In this document: positions 16,103 to 16,859 of the stretch, piece by piece
Numbering within the stretch: the stretch's first letter is position 1
Layout of the letters: the number at the start of each line of letters is the position of its first letter
Assembly (NCBI GenBank): GCA_026982585.1
Contig: JALSGW010000226.1
Span: 1 to 16,859, forward strand
Source of the DNA: Alphaproteobacteria bacterium
Lineage (GTDB): Bacteria; Pseudomonadota; Alphaproteobacteria; Geminicoccales; Geminicoccaceae
Direction of reading: 5' to 3'
Length of the DNA: 16,859 nucleotides
Translations under genes and position numbers: made by a program
Notes under the pieces: model-generated
Databases searched by the model: none
What the model was told of the DNA's origin: nothing
Seen by the model: the letters and a program-made list of their open reading frames with translations, nothing else

Positions 16103-16859
16103 ATGGAACGGGACGACCACCGGCTCCAAGCCGCCGCCCCGCTCCACGCCGGAGCCGCGCCCGGCCCGGCTGCGCCTCCACCCGAAGACAGGGGCCCCAA
16201 TCGCCTGGGCGAGCTGCTGCTGGCCAAGGGGTGGGTGCGGGCGGACCATCTCGCCCACGCCCTCGAGCTGCAGCGGCGCTCGGGGGAGCGGCTTGGAACC
16301 ATCCTCCTCGCCTTCGGCTATGTCCAGCGCCGCCACCTCTACCAGGCGCTGTCGGAGCTGTGGCGGCTGCCCTATGTGGAGCTGCAAGACCTGCCGCCCC
16401 CTGCGGACCACAGCCGGCTGCCGCTCGACCTGGCGCTTGCGGAACAGGCGGCGGTCTACCGGCTCGTCAGGGACGAGGTGTGGGTGGCGGTGGCGGAGCG
16501 ACCTTCGCAGCGCCTTCAGGAGGAGCTCGCCCGCCTTTATCCCGAACGTCGGCTCCGCTTTGCGGTCACCACCCATTGGGATCTCTCGCGTTATCTGCGG
16601 CGCACCTACGGCCGGTTGTTCCTCGACCGCGCGGTCTACGAGCTTTACCGCAAACGACGCGAGGTCTCCGCCTACACGGTCCTCACTCCGGCGCAGTTCG
16701 CCCTGTTCGCGGCCCTGCTCGCCGCCCTCCTCGTGGGTCTCGCCGCCGCCCCGCAAGCCACCCTGGGGCTGCTCACCGCCCTGGTCACCGGCGTGTTCGC
16801 CTTGAGCGTGTTGTTCAAGTTCCTGGTCGCCTTCGCCGGGGCGGAGCGGGAGCGGACGG
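16103..16859 (+). CDS. MshEN-domain membrane protein, probable XagB-like family 2 glycosyltransferase (3' end outside window)
   Basis: 252 codons are open to the right edge. After a Pro/Ala-rich leader comes a tandem MshEN (GspE N-terminal) domain: RLGELLLAKG...L...L..Q at 34-57, a 5-residue spacer, and RLGTILLAFG...L...L at 63-86, then LPYVEL. The two 24-residue copies and the spacing match the c-di-GMP-binding motif described for MshE, except that the last Gln of copy two is Leu86. A second small alpha/beta region (to about 170) leads into two membrane helices (about 198-216 and 220-245), ending FKFLVAFAG. Secretion ATPases with this N-terminus have no such helices, whereas XagB-like glycosyltransferases do. 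The catalytic domain lies outside the window, so the enzyme call is inference. GGAGG precedes ATG 16103. Confidence 0.68.
   Translation, partial: MERDDHRLQAAAPLHAGAAPGPAAPPPEDRGPNRLGELLLAKGWVRADHLAHALELQRRSGERLGTILLAFGYVQRRHLYQALSELWRLPYVELQDLPPPADHSRLPLDLALAEQAAVYRLVRDEVWVAVAERPSQRLQEELARLYPERRLRFAVTTHWDLSRYLRRTYGRLFLDRAVYELYRKRREVSAYTVLTPAQFALFAALLAALLVGLAAAPQATLGLLTALVTGVFALSVLFKFLVAFAGAERERT

Noticed and set aside
16103..16859. Reading the MshEN gene as a type II secretion/type IV pilus ATPase (GspE/PilB)
   Set aside because: The N-terminal domain is shared, but two hydrophobic helices follow before any Walker-type domain, which fits a membrane glycosyltransferase better than a cytoplasmic ATPase.

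Overview
The window is very GC-rich, chromosomal-looking DNA with tightly packed genes. It fits an alphaproteobacterium, plausibly from the Rhodospirillales/Geminicoccales area (an inference). The evidence is a usg-family gene, a soxBDAG operon for heterotetrameric sarcosine oxidase, a ccoNOQP operon behind an Anr/FixK/FNR-type box, and a groESL operon behind a CIRCE element and a CTTG-type heat-shock promoter. I see no mobile elements, tRNA/rRNA genes or CRISPR arrays.

Layout. (1) 1-431 is the C-terminal end of a membrane transporter resembling the bile acid:sodium symporter family. (2) 542-5689 is soxB-soxD-soxA-soxG, encoding the four subunits that oxidise sarcosine to glycine, pass the one-carbon unit to tetrahydrofolate and make H2O2. 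(3) 5744-7800, minus strand, holds gshB (glutathione synthetase) preceded by a two-helix small membrane protein and a DUF2189-type membrane protein; these three probably form one transcription unit. (4) 8026-11248 is ccoN-ccoO-ccoQ-ccoP, a cbb3-type high-affinity oxygen reductase, diverging from the DUF2189 gene; a TTGAC-N4-ATCAA box lies in the shared intergenic region. ccoQ (52 codons) overlaps ccoP and is easily missed. (5) 11492-11773, minus strand, is usg (function unknown), diverging from groES-groEL (12024-14033), which ends in a strong hairpin-plus-T terminator. (6) 14175 to the right edge is a two-gene unit: a secreted, membrane-anchored BcsB-like protein and the first 252 codons of a membrane protein that begins with a textbook tandem MshEN c-di-GMP-binding domain and then enters membrane helices. 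The second gene runs off the window.

How the parts relate. Regions 2-5 are well-known housekeeping or respiratory modules. The sarcosine oxidase produces peroxide and one-carbon units, glutathione synthesis supports redox balance, and cbb3 serves low-oxygen respiration; these links are only thematic. The least conventional part is region 6. A BcsB-like periplasmic partner sits beside what is probably a glycosyltransferase carrying an MshEN rather than a PilZ c-di-GMP sensor, so it is a candidate second-messenger-controlled exopolysaccharide synthase. A perfect 10-bp inverted repeat lies directly in front of it.
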